Below are positions 63,575 to 64,000 of a DNA stretch of 64,000 bases, piece by piece. Where the stretch lies: contig NBIV01000045.1 in assembly GCA_003194525.1 (NCBI GenBank), positions 62,001-126,000 on the forward strand, given 5' to 3'. The notes beneath the pieces were generated by a model, which saw only the letters and a list, made by a program, of their open reading frames with translations, did no database searches and had not been told where the DNA came from. The position numbers and the translations under genes are program-made. Position 1 is the stretch's first letter; each line of letters opens with the position of its first letter. This DNA is from Gracilariopsis chorda (taxonomy: Eukaryota > Rhodophyta > Florideophyceae > Gracilariales > Gracilariaceae).

Positions 63575-64000
63575 AGAGAGAAGCACCTGACCTTTTCCTG
63601 ATCTTTGGTACTCAAAGGGTTACTCTTGTCGTGACTTGCAAACGAGCTAGGCCTTGCCTAGGTCCCAGGCCAGCAACAGTGCCCAAAGTAGCAAAAGGTA
63701 ACGACACTGCACTACTAGCAAAGCCGGAATAAGATGTAGAATATTGATTACGATCAGCAAGCGAGATGCATTTTGCACTGCGCCAGAGCAGTCTATATGA
63801 TCTGTGAATTTTTATGCACTAGTACAGTGCAAAATGCCAGCGACGTGTCGTGCAAGCCAGCTGTTACTGCTGAGTAGTTGGCACTGCAGTCATTTATTGT
63901 ACTCCCAGCCACTTCATATCAGAAGCAGTCAAGATGCACCAGCTGGCAGCTGCAGCCACTGATCTTTGCTGCTGCTGCTGGTGAATGTTTTTAATCGGAG
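63575..64000. other. Flank with partial copy of a CAG repeat at the window edge
   Basis: A short plus-strand frame ends at 63732 with no recognisable domain. At 63966-63992, CTTTGCTGCTGCTGCTGG with GAATGTTTTTA is the reverse complement of the AAAACATTCAGCAGCAGC...AAAG block of the repeat at 18923-19850, so another copy may start here on the minus strand and run past the window. Confidence 0.35.

Overview
The window is eukaryotic nuclear DNA and is almost wholly a graveyard of transposable elements. Intact host-like genes are nearly absent: one uninterrupted RING-H2 ORF (16228-16668), one uninterrupted ORF of unknown family (47998-48375) and a broken S-adenosylhomocysteine hydrolase copy (17738-18740). 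I see no rRNA, tRNA, CRISPR array or bacterial operon. Chromodomain Gypsy elements, Copia elements, Helitrons, hAT, PIF/Harbinger and a Crypton-like tyrosine recombinase, in DNA with no obvious introns, fit a repeat-rich protist or algal genome. My best guess is a florideophyte red alga of the Chondrus type; this is inference, and the sequence alone does not prove it.

Layout. 21-806: pseudogene of unknown family. 1948-8990 (-): old Copia element with diverged LTRs and an extra zinc-finger ORF in its leader. 9983-10846 (+): dead PIF/Harbinger transposase. 11205-12640: two arrays of a ~160-bp unit carrying three hairpins, separated by a non-LTR retrotransposon remnant. 12829-14079 (-): Crypton-like tyrosine recombinase pseudogene, with a GCR1_C-like DNA-binding pseudogene on the other strand (14369-15192). 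16228-18740: RING ORF and AHCY pseudogene. 18923-19850: two tandem ~464-bp repeats. 20271-27905 (-): hAT transposase pseudogene split by a chromodomain Gypsy (22250-27636; 5-bp target-site duplication ATAAC). 28122-32736 (-): second Copia, inactivated. 33025-46556 (+): AT-rich, heavily decayed Gypsy, split inside its RNase H codons by a GC-rich chromodomain Gypsy (34813-45219, -; duplication AAAGA). 47636-48830: short repeats and one small ORF. 49425-54836 (+) and 62676-57311 (-): two diverged Helitrons arranged tail to tail; the first is split by a solo LTR (51347-52118; duplication AAGGA), and a solo LTR of the inner Gypsy family lies 5' of the second (62744-63569; duplication ATACC).

The elements do not work together as a pathway; what the window records is insertion order. 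hAT is older than Gypsy-1, the AT-rich Gypsy is older than the GC-rich Gypsy, and Helitron-1 is older than its solo LTR. Nearly every transposition enzyme has lost a catalytic residue or carries stops.

The most unusual signal is in the GC-rich Gypsy and its solo LTR. Both are studded with short perfect hairpins of the form CCNN-(2 to 6 nt)-N'N'GG, about one per 35-40 bp in the LTR and also through gag, pol and an additional opposite-strand ORF (35672-37457). I know of no standard LTR-retrotransposon feature that explains this.
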